Source of the DNA: Labilibaculum manganireducens
Lineage (GTDB): Bacteria; Bacteroidota; Bacteroidia; Bacteroidales; Marinifilaceae
DNA: 64,000 nt
Reading direction: 5' to 3'
Assembly (NCBI RefSeq): GCF_002843385.1
Contig: NZ_MVDE01000004.1
Location: 1 to 64,000 of the forward strand
The notes beneath the pieces were generated by a model. It did not search any database. It saw only the letters and a list, made by a program, of their open reading frames with translations, and was not told the DNA's origin. Each line of letters opens with the position of its first letter. The stretch's first letter is position 1. Both the position numbers and the translations under genes were made by a program. Shown one piece after another: positions 42,758 through 51,515 of this stretch.

Positions 42758-45703
42758 TTACTTTGTCACATCGTCTAAACTCAAATTTTGCATCCGTTCC
42801 ATCTTGCTCACTTCAATACTTAAAAATCCATATTCCACAATTACTTTTCCTTCTATGCAATAGCAACCCGGCCCACGAAACGGATACTCTTTGGCAACAG
42901 GTGGAAAATGAACAGTATCAATCCAATGTCCATCCAAATCGATCCAGGTTCCAAAATACATGATTTTGCCATTGCTGGCCTTGGTTGGTTTTCGAGTAAT
43001 CAAAAAGCCAACAATGCGAACATACCGATTAATCAGTCGAGGCAAATGACATGCCTTTAAATCGGAAGGAAGCTCATCTTTCAGCAATTCGAAAGGCGAC
43101 TGTATGGATAAACCCAGCAATTCAATTTCATCAAAGGCATCTTCCAAGTGATGTTTCCATAGATCCGGAAGCTTGAACTCTTTCATCTCAGTTTGGAACA
43201 AGGTTTTTTCGGACTTGATCTTTTTGCTGTGTCCCAATAGAAAATGAGCATCCCAAAGCAATTCTTTTTTGCCTTTTCCGGTAAAACGAAAGGCTCCCAC
43301 CCGTATCAAAACAATTAATTGCTCCAAACTAACAGGAAATCGATTCACAAAATCGCGCAAGCTTGTAAATATGCCATTCTCATTCCGCTCATTAATCAGA
43401 TTTTTTCCGATTGTTCTTTCCAAATCATGCAAAAGATAGAACCCCAGCCATATTGTTCTTCCCTGAATTCGATTCTCCCAAGAACTTCGATTTACACAAG
43501 GTGCTTTAACCGTGGCTCCATGCATTACCGCTTCATGCAAGTAGAGTTGTGCAGAATAAAAACCACCGCCATTGTTCAGCGTTGCCACCATATATTCCAA
43601 TGGATAATATGCTTTTAAATACAGCGCCTGAAAACTCTCCACCGCATAACTGGCCGAATGTCCTTTTGCAAAAGCGTAATTGGCAAAGCTTTCAATCTGC
43701 CGCCAAATATCCTGCACAACAGCATCTGCATAGCCTTTTTGCCTGCAATTAGAGAAGAATTTGTCGCGAACTTTCGCAAACTCGTTTCGCTGCTTAAATT
43801 TCCAGGACATTCCTCTGCGCAAAACATCTGCTTCGTCGAGCGATAAACCGGCAAAATAATGCGCTACTTTAATCACATCTTCCTGATACACCATCACACC
43901 GTAAGTTTCCTCCAATATGCGGTATAGGTCGGGAATTTCACGCCTGGCCTCTTCCCTTCTGTTTTCATCCTGAAAGCGGAGAATGTACTCGCGCATCATT
44001 CCACTCTTAGCCACTCCAGGTCTGATAATGGAACTTGCGGCAACCAACCGCTTGTAATCTTCGGCCTTTAATTTGGTTAAAAGCATACGCATGGCCGGCG
44101 ATTCCACATAAAAACAGCCGATAGCTTCACCCCTTTTTAACATGCGCTTTACCCGCACATCTTCCATAAACAATTTGGTGTTGTGAATGTCGATATCAAT
44201 GCCATGATTTTGCTTAATAATGGCAAGCGTGTCTTTAATTTTACCCAATCCCCGCTGACTTAAAATATCGAACTTGTGCAAGCCCAAATCTTCAGCAATA
44301 TACATATCGAACTGAGTAGACGGGAAACCTTTGGGCAAAAGTTCGGTTGCTGAATAGTTGTTTATTGGTTCATCTGCAATTAAAATCCCACTGGAGTGGA
44401 TGCTTCCATGACTTGGAAAACCTGCAATATACTGGCTGTAACGAATTACCCATTTGCCATATTCATCAGCTTCTGCTGGATTTGGATTCTTTTGCAAGCG
44501 GGTAATCTCTTCATCGGGCAAACCAAATACCTTACCAATTTCGCGAAAAGCTGATTTATGATTGAAAGTGATAAAAGTACCGAGTAAGGCTACACGATCC
44601 CAACCATATTTATCAAACAAATACCGGGTTACATCATCTCTGTCAGTCCAGGAAAAGTCGATATCAAAATCGGGTGGCGATGTTCGGAAGGGATTAATAA
44701 AACGCTCAAAGTAAAGATCTAAGTCAACCGGGTCAACATTAGTGATTCTCAGAAGGTAAGCAACCAGACTATTGGCGCCGCTTCCCCGTCCTACATGGTA
44801 ATATCCTTTACTCATAGCATATTTTACCAAATCCCAGTTAATCAGAAAATAGGAACAAAAGCTCAACTCCCGAATTACCTTCAATTCCTTGTTCAGGCGA
44901 TCTAAAATCTCATCGGTTACCTGATCGTAACGATATTTTAATCCTTCGCAGGCCTCACGCTTCAACAGTTCAAAATCTTCCTCCTCGGAAGAGGTAAAAC
45001 GCTTTTTGTTTTTGTTGCTTCCAAACTCAAACTCCATATTGCAGGAATTCAATAAATTTTCTGTATTCTCAATAATTTTTGGATACTCCCTGTAAATCTC
45101 TAAAAGTTCACTTCTACTTCGGTATTGATTCTCAAAATCAGCCTGTTCAGACTTGGGCAGTTTGCTTAACAAGGTATTCTTATCGATGGCCCGCAACAAC
45201 CTGTGAATGTTGTAATCGCGTTTGTTGCGAAAGCTCGCTGTTTGCAAAATCACCAACTTATGCTGATTATTTTTCCATACAGTAAACGGCAAACGAAGTA
45301 AATCCTGAGGGCTCACACCCAAGTATTCGTGTTCCTTCAAGTCTCTAAATTCTGAAATGAAAGGATAAACGACACAGGCATGTTCAAAACTGGGTGCATT
45401 CGGTAAAAACGCTCTCTTTTCGTGCAAATGAAGTGTTAAGAACTCATTCAGTTCACGAAATCCATCTGAATTTTTAGCAATTGCAACATACTGTTGCTCA
45501 ATTCCATTCCGAAAATCGATTCCCACCACAGGCCGAACACCAAACTTCGCACATTGCCTTCCAAAATCAAGACTTGCTGCGGTATTATTGATATCCGTTA
45601 AGGCAATAGTCGTAAATCCTCCTGCAATAACCTCTTTTAAAAGATCTTCAACAGAAAGTGTTCCGTATTTAAAACTGTAGTAGCTATGGCAATTTAAAAG
45701 CAT
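42758..45703 (-). CDS. DnaE-type DNA polymerase, short error-prone-like form
   Basis: A 981-residue C-family polymerase alpha subunit. The N-terminal PHP domain begins NCHSYYSFKYGTLSVEDL; the polymerase core carries GRGSGANSLVAYLL (about 305-318) and PDFDIDFSWTDRDD (about 345-358) with the metal-binding aspartates. Replicative DnaE is usually about 1150 residues or more; this form is short and lacks the far C-terminal tau-binding part, like DnaE2/ImuC, the translesion polymerase of the SOS mutasome. It lies on the same strand as the Y-family polymerase upstream, separated by 419 bases of repeats. No imuA gene is visible. Confidence 0.9.
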   Translation of the reverse strand: MLLNCHSYYSFKYGTLSVEDLLKEVIAGGFTTIALTDINNTAASLDFGRQCAKFGVRPVVGIDFRNGIEQQYVAIAKNSDGFRELNEFLTLHLHEKRAFLPNAPSFEHACVVYPFISEFRDLKEHEYLGVSPQDLLRLPFTVWKNNQHKLVILQTASFRNKRDYNIHRLLRAIDKNTLLSKLPKSEQADFENQYRSRSELLEIYREYPKIIENTENLLNSCNMEFEFGSNKNKKRFTSSEEEDFELLKREACEGLKYRYDQVTDEILDRLNKELKVIRELSFCSYFLINWDLVKYAMSKGYYHVGRGSGANSLVAYLLRITNVDPVDLDLYFERFINPFRTSPPDFDIDFSWTDRDDVTRYLFDKYGWDRVALLGTFITFNHKSAFREIGKVFGLPDEEITRLQKNPNPAEADEYGKWVIRYSQYIAGFPSHGSIHSSGILIADEPINNYSATELLPKGFPSTQFDMYIAEDLGLHKFDILSQRGLGKIKDTLAIIKQNHGIDIDIHNTKLFMEDVRVKRMLKRGEAIGCFYVESPAMRMLLTKLKAEDYKRLVAASSIIRPGVAKSGMMREYILRFQDENRREEARREIPDLYRILEETYGVMVYQEDVIKVAHYFAGLSLDEADVLRRGMSWKFKQRNEFAKVRDKFFSNCRQKGYADAVVQDIWRQIESFANYAFAKGHSASYAVESFQALYLKAYYPLEYMVATLNNGGGFYSAQLYLHEAVMHGATVKAPCVNRSSWENRIQGRTIWLGFYLLHDLERTIGKNLINERNENGIFTSLRDFVNRFPVSLEQLIVLIRVGAFRFTGKGKKELLWDAHFLLGHSKKIKSEKTLFQTEMKEFKLPDLWKHHLEDAFDEIELLGLSIQSPFELLKDELPSDLKACHLPRLINRYVRIVGFLITRKPTKASNGKIMYFGTWIDLDGHWIDTVHFPPVAKEYPFRGPGCYCIEGKVIVEYGFLSIEVSKMERMQNLSLDDVTK

Positions 45704-45711
45704 GGTTGTAA

Positions 45712-46110
45712 AGTCTAAAAAGTCTGGAAGGGTTTAAGAGTCTTGAAAAGTCTTGAAGGATTTAAGAGTCCTGAAAGGTCGGACAGTCGAAAGATCAAAC
45801 AGAGCAAGCCGTAATTCATAATTACTAATTCATAATTTTTCCTAATTTGCTTGACTCAGCACCCCTCTCCCTGTCGGGATCTCCCCTGAAAAGGGAGAAT
45901 TCAACAATAGTCCTGAAAGGTCAAACAGAGCAAGCCGTAATTCATAATTCTTAATTCCTAATTCCTAATTTGCTTGACTCAACACCCCTCTCCCTGTCGG
46001 GATCTCCCCTGAAAAGGGAGAATTCAACAATAGTCCTGAAAGGTCAAACAGAGCAAGCCGTAATTCATAATTACTAATTCATAATTCTTAATTCATCATT
46101 ACTAATTCTC
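45712..46110. repeat. Dispersed repeat, copies B, C and D (between the two polymerase genes)
   Basis: Starts with imperfect short repeats of gtcttgaaaag/gtcctgaaagg (45716-45790). Then caaacagagcaagccg occurs at 45796, 45922 and 46045 (spacing 126 and 123), each followed by ttcataatt runs; copies B and C also have the cccctctccctgtcgggatc block. No insertion in these copies and no coding frame. Confidence 0.88.
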
Positions 46111-46122
46111 ACTGATTCTCAT

Positions 46123-47328
46123 TCAGTGTGCCGGGATAATTGGTGTTTGACCATTGAAAGGGTTCATCCCTCCAATTGTTGTTGCGCCCATTCCAATGGC
46201 ACGTTTCACGGCACTTTGTCCGTAACGGTTGCGCACCAGATCCATGGCCTGATACAATTTAATCAGCTTCTCCGAATCCTCGAACAAACGAATTTGATAC
46301 GTTCCGCCCACCAAATAGCTAAAGCAAACACCAATCAAACGAATCAATACTCTGCGCTCATACATCTTCTCAAACAAATCAAGTACTACGGCGATGAGCG
46401 TATGATCTAAAGATGTATAGGGAATTCGCTTCTGTTTCGTATACGTCTGAAAATCGGAATATCGGATCTTAACCGTCACACATGCAGTTAGTTTGTTTCC
46501 ATTTCGCAGTTGATAACACAGATTTTCGGCCATAGCCACCAACAAACTGCGTAATTTGATCACATCGGTGGTATCTTTCTCGAAAGTCCGCTCGCTGGAT
46601 ATGGATTTTCGCTCGCTCCAGGCCACTACAGGAGTATTGTCAATTCCTTGTGCCTTTTTCCAGATTACCGTACCGTTTTTACCCAATACGCGTTCCATCA
46701 GTTCCACGGGCATTTCCTGTACGGTTCGTATTTTCTCTACACCCATACTTCGCAGTTTGTGATAGGTTTTATCGCCCACCATAGGAATTTTCTTTATGGA
46801 AAGCGGTGCCAAAAAAGGCATTTCGTTTCCTTCCGGAATTTCGATGTGATTATTGGGCTTGGCCTCTCCTGTCCCCACCTTCGAAACCGTTTTGCTCGTA
46901 GAAAGTCCAAAAGAAATGGGCAAATGCGTCTCTTTTAAGATCTTTTCCCGTAATTCCCTCGACCACAAATAACTGGTCTGCACAAAACGATCCATTCCGG
47001 TAATGTCCACGTAAAACTCATCAATCGATGATTTTTCGAAAACAGGTGCGCGTTCCTTTACAATTTCAGTCACCATGTCGGAAAACTTACTGTAAGTCCC
47101 GCTGTCTCCTCTTATCACAACAGCACCCGGGCATAATAGCCTGGCCATTTTCATAGGCATGGCAGAATGAATGCCATACACACGCGCTTCGTAACTACAG
47201 GCAGCCACAACACCTCTGTCTGATGTTCCTCCAATCAGTACCGGACGATTATTCAACCTGCTGTCTAAAAGCCGTTCACAGGACACAAAAAAAGTATCCA
47301 AATCCATATGCAATATTGTCTTTCTCAC
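46123..47328 (-). CDS. dinB: Y-family DNA polymerase (DinB/UmuC type)
   Basis: About 401 residues. The GTG at 47326-47328 (VRKTILHMDLD) is the likely start; an upstream TTG at 47331 and the ATG inside the first strand fit less well. Motifs: HMDLDTFFVSCERL (metal-binding Asp), the finger region RPVLIGG ... VVAACSYEARVYGIHSAM, and KSSIDEFYVDITG (SxDE with catalytic acids, about residue 100), then helix-hairpin-helix and little-finger domains. It copies damaged DNA. Encoded divergently from the LexA-like repressor, whose operator lies between them, and before the DnaE-type polymerase. Confidence 0.93.
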   Translation of the reverse strand: MRKTILHMDLDTFFVSCERLLDSRLNNRPVLIGGTSDRGVVAACSYEARVYGIHSAMPMKMARLLCPGAVVIRGDSGTYSKFSDMVTEIVKERAPVFEKSSIDEFYVDITGMDRFVQTSYLWSRELREKILKETHLPISFGLSTSKTVSKVGTGEAKPNNHIEIPEGNEMPFLAPLSIKKIPMVGDKTYHKLRSMGVEKIRTVQEMPVELMERVLGKNGTVIWKKAQGIDNTPVVAWSERKSISSERTFEKDTTDVIKLRSLLVAMAENLCYQLRNGNKLTACVTVKIRYSDFQTYTKQKRIPYTSLDHTLIAVVLDLFEKMYERRVLIRLIGVCFSYLVGGTYQIRLFEDSEKLIKLYQAMDLVRNRYGQSAVKRAIGMGATTIGGMNPFNGQTPIIPAH

Positions 47329-47355
47329 CAATTGTCGATATTTTCGTCATTATTC

Positions 47356-47372
47356 TGACTATAATTTAGTCA
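47356..47372. promoter_or_regulatory. Palindromic operator between dinB and the XRE/S24 gene
   Basis: TGACTA and TAGTCA (47356-47361, 47367-47372) form perfect 6-bp inverted arms around five bases. It lies in the 73-base divergent region, just upstream of the -7 box at 47381, where a bound repressor would block the promoter. Likely the site of the XRE/S24 protein. Confidence 0.6.
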
Positions 47373-47380
47373 TTAATTGC

Positions 47381-47388
47381 TATCTTTG
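47381..47388 (+). promoter_or_regulatory. -7 box TATCTTTG for the XRE/S24 regulator
   Basis: Matches TAnnTTTG, 13 bases before the start codon and 8 bases after the palindromic operator. Confidence 0.6.
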
Positions 47389-47401
47389 AAAAAAAGAAGC
47401 T

Positions 47402-48112
47402 ATGTTTTTTGCAGAAAATATTAAGTTCCTGCGTCAGCGGAGAAAGAAATCTCAACTTAGTTTAGCTGAGCAACTGGACATTACAAGAACTACTTTGGCA
47501 GGATATGAAAAAAATGTTCAGCCACCGTTTAAGGTATTGATTAAATTCGCCGAATACTTTGGTGTATCAATAGATGCATTGCTGCGCTACAATTTAGCAG
47601 AGCTGTCGGAATTTCAGCTTTCGCAGATAGAAGATGGATTCGATATTGATGTTACCGGAAAAAAATTACGCCTGCTCACCATATCGATTGATCGTGATCG
47701 TGAAGAAAATATTGAAATGGTTCCGCTAAAAGCACAGGCAGGCTATACAAACAGCTACGGCGATTTGGAGTTTATCAGCTCACTGCCAAAATTCTCATTG
47801 CCCTTTCTGCCTAAAGACAAAACCTACCGAACGTTCCAAATTGCAGGAGATTCGATGCTGCCAATTCCCGAAGGTGCATGGGTAACTGCTTCTTATATTC
47901 AAAACTGGGAACAAATTAAAGATGGCACTCCCTGCATTATAGTAACACTTGAAGATGGGATTGTTTTTAAAGTAGTTTACAAACAGTTGGAGAAAAACCA
48001 AACACTCCTCTTGGTATCCTCGAACCGCAACTACAAACCTTACGAATTGCCTATTAAGAGTGCAATTGAGATTTGGAAGTTTGAGACTTTTAATGGATTT
48101 GAAATTGAATAA
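47402..48112 (+). CDS. LexA-like XRE-family repressor with S24 peptidase domain
   Basis: A 236-residue repressor. Residues 5-62 are a Cro/CI-type helix-turn-helix (NIKFLRQRRKKSQLSLAEQL). Residues about 105-230 are a S24/LexA domain: the self-cleavage site Ala113-Gly114 in LKAQAGYTNS, the nucleophile Ser151 in AGDSMLPIPEG and the general base Lys190 in IVFKVVY. In LexA and phage CI proteins, RecA filaments trigger this cleavage after DNA damage. Encoded divergently from dinB with a palindromic operator between, so it probably represses the polymerase genes and itself. Confidence 0.92.
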   Translation: MFFAENIKFLRQRRKKSQLSLAEQLDITRTTLAGYEKNVQPPFKVLIKFAEYFGVSIDALLRYNLAELSEFQLSQIEDGFDIDVTGKKLRLLTISIDRDREENIEMVPLKAQAGYTNSYGDLEFISSLPKFSLPFLPKDKTYRTFQIAGDSMLPIPEGAWVTASYIQNWEQIKDGTPCIIVTLEDGIVFKVVYKQLEKNQTLLLVSSNRNYKPYELPIKSAIEIWKFETFNGFEIE

Positions 48113-48168
48113 CAAACAGAAGAACAAAAGCATCAAGTTTAAAAAATCAGATTATAAAGACAATAATT

Positions 48169-48176
48169 TAACTTTG
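48169..48176 (+). promoter_or_regulatory. -7 box TAACTTTG for the monooxygenase gene
   Basis: Matches TAnnTTTG, about 55 bases before the start codon. Confidence 0.55.
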
Positions 48177-48231
48177 CTGCGAATAAAAAATAAAGTAAGA
48201 CTGAAAACCAACGTTATTTAATAGAAATATC

Positions 48232-48525
48232 ATGATCATCGTAAATGTAAAAATCAAACCTAAAGCCAACTGTAAGCAGGATTTCATTAATGCATTCAAT
48301 AATGTGGCCGAGCTGGTGAAACAAGAAGACGGATGTTTGGAGTACGAACTTCACCAAAAGCTGACTTCTGATTCGGAACTTTTCCTATTCGAGCGTTGGG
48401 AATCTAAACCAGCTCTCGACAAGCATTTAAATGCTGAGCACATGATTGAATACATCGCCCAAGTGAAAGATTTGCTTGAAGTAAAAAACGAACTGAATAT
48501 CTACGAGGCAGAGAAACTGAATTAA
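48232..48525 (+). CDS. Antibiotic-biosynthesis-monooxygenase (ABM) domain protein
   Basis: A 97-residue ferredoxin-like fold protein. KIKPKANCKQDFINAFNNVAELV, then EDGCLEYELHQ and FLFERWESKPALDKHLN are the standard ABM/YgiN pattern (beta strand, helix, Gly-Cys turn, FER-W strand, His-x-x-x-x-H-like helix). Family members act on quinols, haem or polyketides without a cofactor, or only bind such compounds; the substrate cannot be told here. Monocistronic. Confidence 0.88.
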   Translation: MIIVNVKIKPKANCKQDFINAFNNVAELVKQEDGCLEYELHQKLTSDSELFLFERWESKPALDKHLNAEHMIEYIAQVKDLLEVKNELNIYEAEKLN

Positions 48526-48614
48526 ACAACAAAAAAGACGATACCGTATTAATTATTGATTAAGGCCTTTAGACACAGTTTCGTAAACTGTCTCTTTCTC
48601 CTTGTTGATATCGG

Positions 48615-48682
48615 CATTCGAAACATTATTTAACAGCTCGTTATTGAAGGTTTTCATATGATACAGGACTTACAGAGCACAC
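48615..48682 (+). repeat. 68-bp direct repeat, left copy
   Basis: Aligns without gaps to 49131-49198 (offset 516), strongest over ggacttacagag and ttattgaa. The pair brackets the 42-bp tandem array. Confidence 0.8.
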
Positions 48683-48688
48683 GAGGGT

Positions 48689-49040
48689 GGCATTTTCGAA
48701 ACTCCGAGGCATGTGTGTGTTACAAAAATGGGCATCTACGAAAAAATATGAGCATTGTGTGTCACTAAAACCGGCATTTTCAAAACTCCGAAGGGCTTGT
48801 GTGGCTCTAAAATGGGCATTCCCAAAAAAATATGGGCATTGTGTGTGACTAAAACCAGTATTTTCGAAACTCCGAAGAGGTAGTGTGCCACAACAATGGG
48901 CATTTGTAAAACTCCGGGGCGATTGTGTGCGTGTGAAATGAACATCCACGAAAGTGAGAGGGCTTTGTATTTTGCTAAAATGGACATCCACGCAAGCAGA
49001 TGCCCATTTTTATAAAATAAAACAGCCATTTTCAAAACTG
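48689..49040. repeat. Degenerate tandem array, about 8.5 units of 42 bp
   Basis: Units start near 48689, 48730, 48773, 48814, 48857, 48898, 48940, 48982 and 49024 (41-43 bp each). Typical pieces are gggcatt, then cgaaactccg, then tgtgtg, then aaaat. The first five units alternate between two types, giving an 84-bp higher-order period. Minus-strand frames through it give 14-residue repeats rich in Phe, His and Cys but change frame with each unit-length variation, so it is judged non-coding. Lies in a 789-base gene-free interval (48526-49314). Confidence 0.85.
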
Positions 49041-49130
49041 ATCCTGCAAAGGGAAAAGTGCTCGTCTAAATAATCAGAAGCCAAACAACACGATAAATGT
49101 AATATATACATGCCCATAAATGCTTTCGAC

Positions 49131-49198
49131 CATTCGAAGTGTAGTTTAACATTCTATTATTGAAAGTTTTTATATTACACAGGACTTACAGAGTACAC
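49131..49198 (+). repeat. 68-bp direct repeat, right copy
   Basis: Counterpart of 48615-48682, same orientation, no gaps. Confidence 0.8.
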
Positions 49199-49226
49199 TC
49201 TCCTGTTGAATTGAATTCAAATAAAA

Positions 49227-49254
49227 AAACCGTCTCAGTTTCCCGAGACGGTTT
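49227..49254 (-). terminator. Terminator after the M13 peptidase gene
   Basis: Perfect 10-bp stem AAACCGTCTC/GAGACGGTTT (49227-49236 and 49245-49254) with a minus-strand T-run (plus-strand 49223-49229), 60 bases past the stop. Confidence 0.93.
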
Positions 49255-49314
49255 GTATTTTTATACATCAAGTAAATCAGTCTGATTACTATTTACTTTG
49301 TACTAATTTTCAGC

Positions 49315-51360
49315 CTACCAAATTTTAGCTCTTTGCTCTTCGGTACGGTACAAAGGAGATTCAGGACCAATATTAAAAGTAGTATAGAATTCTGGAATAT
49401 TGAATAATCCGCCATTCACGCGATATTTTCCTGGTGAGTGAACATCTTCTTTAATCAATTTTCTTAGATAAGTGTCTCTTACATTTCCTCTCCAAACTTT
49501 TGAATAAGAAAGGAAGAAACGCTGCATGTTGTTAAAACCATCCACATCAGCAGGTGTTTTTCCCTTTAACGACATTTTGTAGGCTTCCAAAGCAATTGTT
49601 AATCCACCATAATCGGCAATGTTTTCGCCCAATGTTAATTTACCGTCAACATGAACATCATCAAATGGCTTAAACCCATCAAACTGATCGACTAATTTCT
49701 GTGCTTTTGCATTGAATTTATCTGTGTCTTCTTCTGTCCACCAGTCTCTCATGTTTCCTTCCTTATCGAAACGGCGGCCCGAATCATCAAAGCCGTGAGT
49801 CATTTCGTGACCAATTACCACACCAATTGCTCCGTAGTTTACAGCATCGTCGCCATCCTTATAAAAGAAAGGAGGTTGAAGTATTGCAGCTGGAAATACT
49901 ACTTCGTTCAACATTGGGTGATAGTATGCATTTACAGTTTGCGGAGTCATGCCCCATTTCTTGGTATCAACAGGCTCGCCTAATTTTTTAATATTTTTCT
50001 CGTACTCAAATTCGGAAGCTCTCCACATGTTCTGCACATACGAATCGGTACCTACTTGCAGTTTCGAATAATCTTCCCATTTATCAGGATAACCAATTTT
50101 CACCCCAAAAGCATCCAATTTTGCCAATGCTTCTTTTTTGGTGCCTTCACTCATCCAATCCAGCTTCTCAATTCTTCCACGCAAAACAGTTTTCAAATTG
50201 TCAACCAATTTAATCATTCTCTCTTTTGCCTCGGCAGGAAAATATTTCTCAACATACAACTGACCAATAGCTTCGCCCAACACTGCTCCTGTTGCCGATG
50301 ACATACGTCTCCATCGTGGCAGCTGCTCTTTTGTTCCCGAAAGAACTGTTCCAAAAAAGGCAAAGTTTTGCTTCTCAAGCTCAGTGTTTAAATAACCGGC
50401 CGATTCATCAAGAACTCTCCATTTCAAGTACAATTTAATGTCTTCCAGTTTTTCATCTGCCAACATCTTATTCAACTCTGCTGTGTATTTTGGGTGAGTA
50501 ACAATTACATACTCTTTAATATCAGCACCTATTTCTTTGAAATAGGCAGCCCAGTCGAAATTTGGATATTCTGCAGCCAATTCTTCAACTGTTTTAGGGT
50601 TGTACATGGCTGGATAATTTCTGTTTTCCAGATTAGTATTGAATTTGGTTGCCATGCGGGTCTCAAATTTCATAATTGTTTCCGCATTTGCTTTTGCTGC
50701 ATCTGCATTTTCACCAATCAATTCAAACATCTTAGCAACGTGCTTCACAAATTCAACGCGAATGTTCGCACTCGTTTCGTTATCTGCTGTGTAGTAATCA
50801 CGATCCGGTAAGGAAATACCATCTTCAGACAAATACATCCGGTTCACAGTTGTGTTTTTCATGTCCTGCTCAACACCGGCACCAAACAAAGTACTTATGC
50901 CCATTTTATGCAGATGAACCAATGTGTGGCGCAAATCAACAGGATTCGAAACAGCCGCAATTCTTTCAAATTCGGGCTGCAATGGTTTGATTCCAACAGA
51001 ATTAATTTTTTCAAGATCCATACCCGTTGCGTAGAAATCCTGAATCTTTTTGAGATTACTTCCCGCTTCGGCATTTTCTGTTTTTGCTGCTTCTTCCAAT
51101 AAATCATGTACAGCACCATTGGCACTTTCCCCCAAAATATCGAAAGCTCCGTATCGACTTCTATCTTCAGGAATTGGAGTATTTTTCATCCAGGTTCCAT
51201 TGGCATATTCAAAAAAGTCATCACCTGGATTTACTGCAAGGTTCATGTCTTCTTTTTTAAGTACTCCTGCACCTTTTGGCGCCTTTTCTGCACATCCTAC
51301 CATAATGGAGAGAGCCAAACCTGCGCTCAGAATTCCACCTGACAATTTTTTAATGTTCAT
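49315..51360 (-). CDS. M13 family zinc metallopeptidase lipoprotein (PepO-like)
   Basis: About 681 residues from the ATG at 51358-51360, which begins a lipoprotein signal (MNIKKLSGGILSAGLALSIM, Cys23); the frame extends 20 codons upstream but a -7 box lies there. The neprilysin-type catalytic motifs are HEMTHGFD (HExxH) and ENIADYGG (ExxxD with the third zinc ligand), preceded by AYYHP. It cleaves peptides outside the cytoplasm. The usual C-terminal Cys-x-x-Trp ends here as AKIW without Cys. Single gene with its own promoter and terminator. Confidence 0.93.
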   Translation of the reverse strand: MNIKKLSGGILSAGLALSIMVGCAEKAPKGAGVLKKEDMNLAVNPGDDFFEYANGTWMKNTPIPEDRSRYGAFDILGESANGAVHDLLEEAAKTENAEAGSNLKKIQDFYATGMDLEKINSVGIKPLQPEFERIAAVSNPVDLRHTLVHLHKMGISTLFGAGVEQDMKNTTVNRMYLSEDGISLPDRDYYTADNETSANIRVEFVKHVAKMFELIGENADAAKANAETIMKFETRMATKFNTNLENRNYPAMYNPKTVEELAAEYPNFDWAAYFKEIGADIKEYVIVTHPKYTAELNKMLADEKLEDIKLYLKWRVLDESAGYLNTELEKQNFAFFGTVLSGTKEQLPRWRRMSSATGAVLGEAIGQLYVEKYFPAEAKERMIKLVDNLKTVLRGRIEKLDWMSEGTKKEALAKLDAFGVKIGYPDKWEDYSKLQVGTDSYVQNMWRASEFEYEKNIKKLGEPVDTKKWGMTPQTVNAYYHPMLNEVVFPAAILQPPFFYKDGDDAVNYGAIGVVIGHEMTHGFDDSGRRFDKEGNMRDWWTEEDTDKFNAKAQKLVDQFDGFKPFDDVHVDGKLTLGENIADYGGLTIALEAYKMSLKGKTPADVDGFNNMQRFFLSYSKVWRGNVRDTYLRKLIKEDVHSPGKYRVNGGLFNIPEFYTTFNIGPESPLYRTEEQRAKIW

Positions 51361-51398
51361 TTTATGCGATTTGTTGTTAATACTTGTTTTATTTAGCC

Positions 51399-51406
51399 CA
51401 AAAATA
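51399..51406 (-). promoter_or_regulatory. -7 box TATTTTTG for the M13 peptidase gene
   Basis: Minus-strand match to TAnnTTTG; it lies inside the upstream frame extension and thereby supports the downstream start at 51360. Confidence 0.55.
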
Positions 51407-51493
51407 GGAAAAAGCCACAAAACCCTCTTATTTTTTCGATAATCATTATGATTCGCCCGACAAGACTTATTTTGTTATCAGCTTTTAAAGAGA

Positions 51494-51501
51494 TATTTTT
51501 G
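51494..51501 (+). promoter_or_regulatory. -7 box TATTTTTG for mnmA
   Basis: Matches TAnnTTTG, 14 bases before the mnmA start. Confidence 0.6.
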
Positions 51502-51515
51502 CATCGGATGACAAA

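Noticed and set aside
43319..43618. 99-codon frame opposite the DnaE-type gene
   Set aside because: Antisense shadow without family features.
48641..49035. Two overlapping minus-strand frames of 99 and 116 codons in the tandem array
   Set aside because: Composition follows the DNA repeat, unit lengths of 41 to 43 shift the frame, and neither has a start region or family match.
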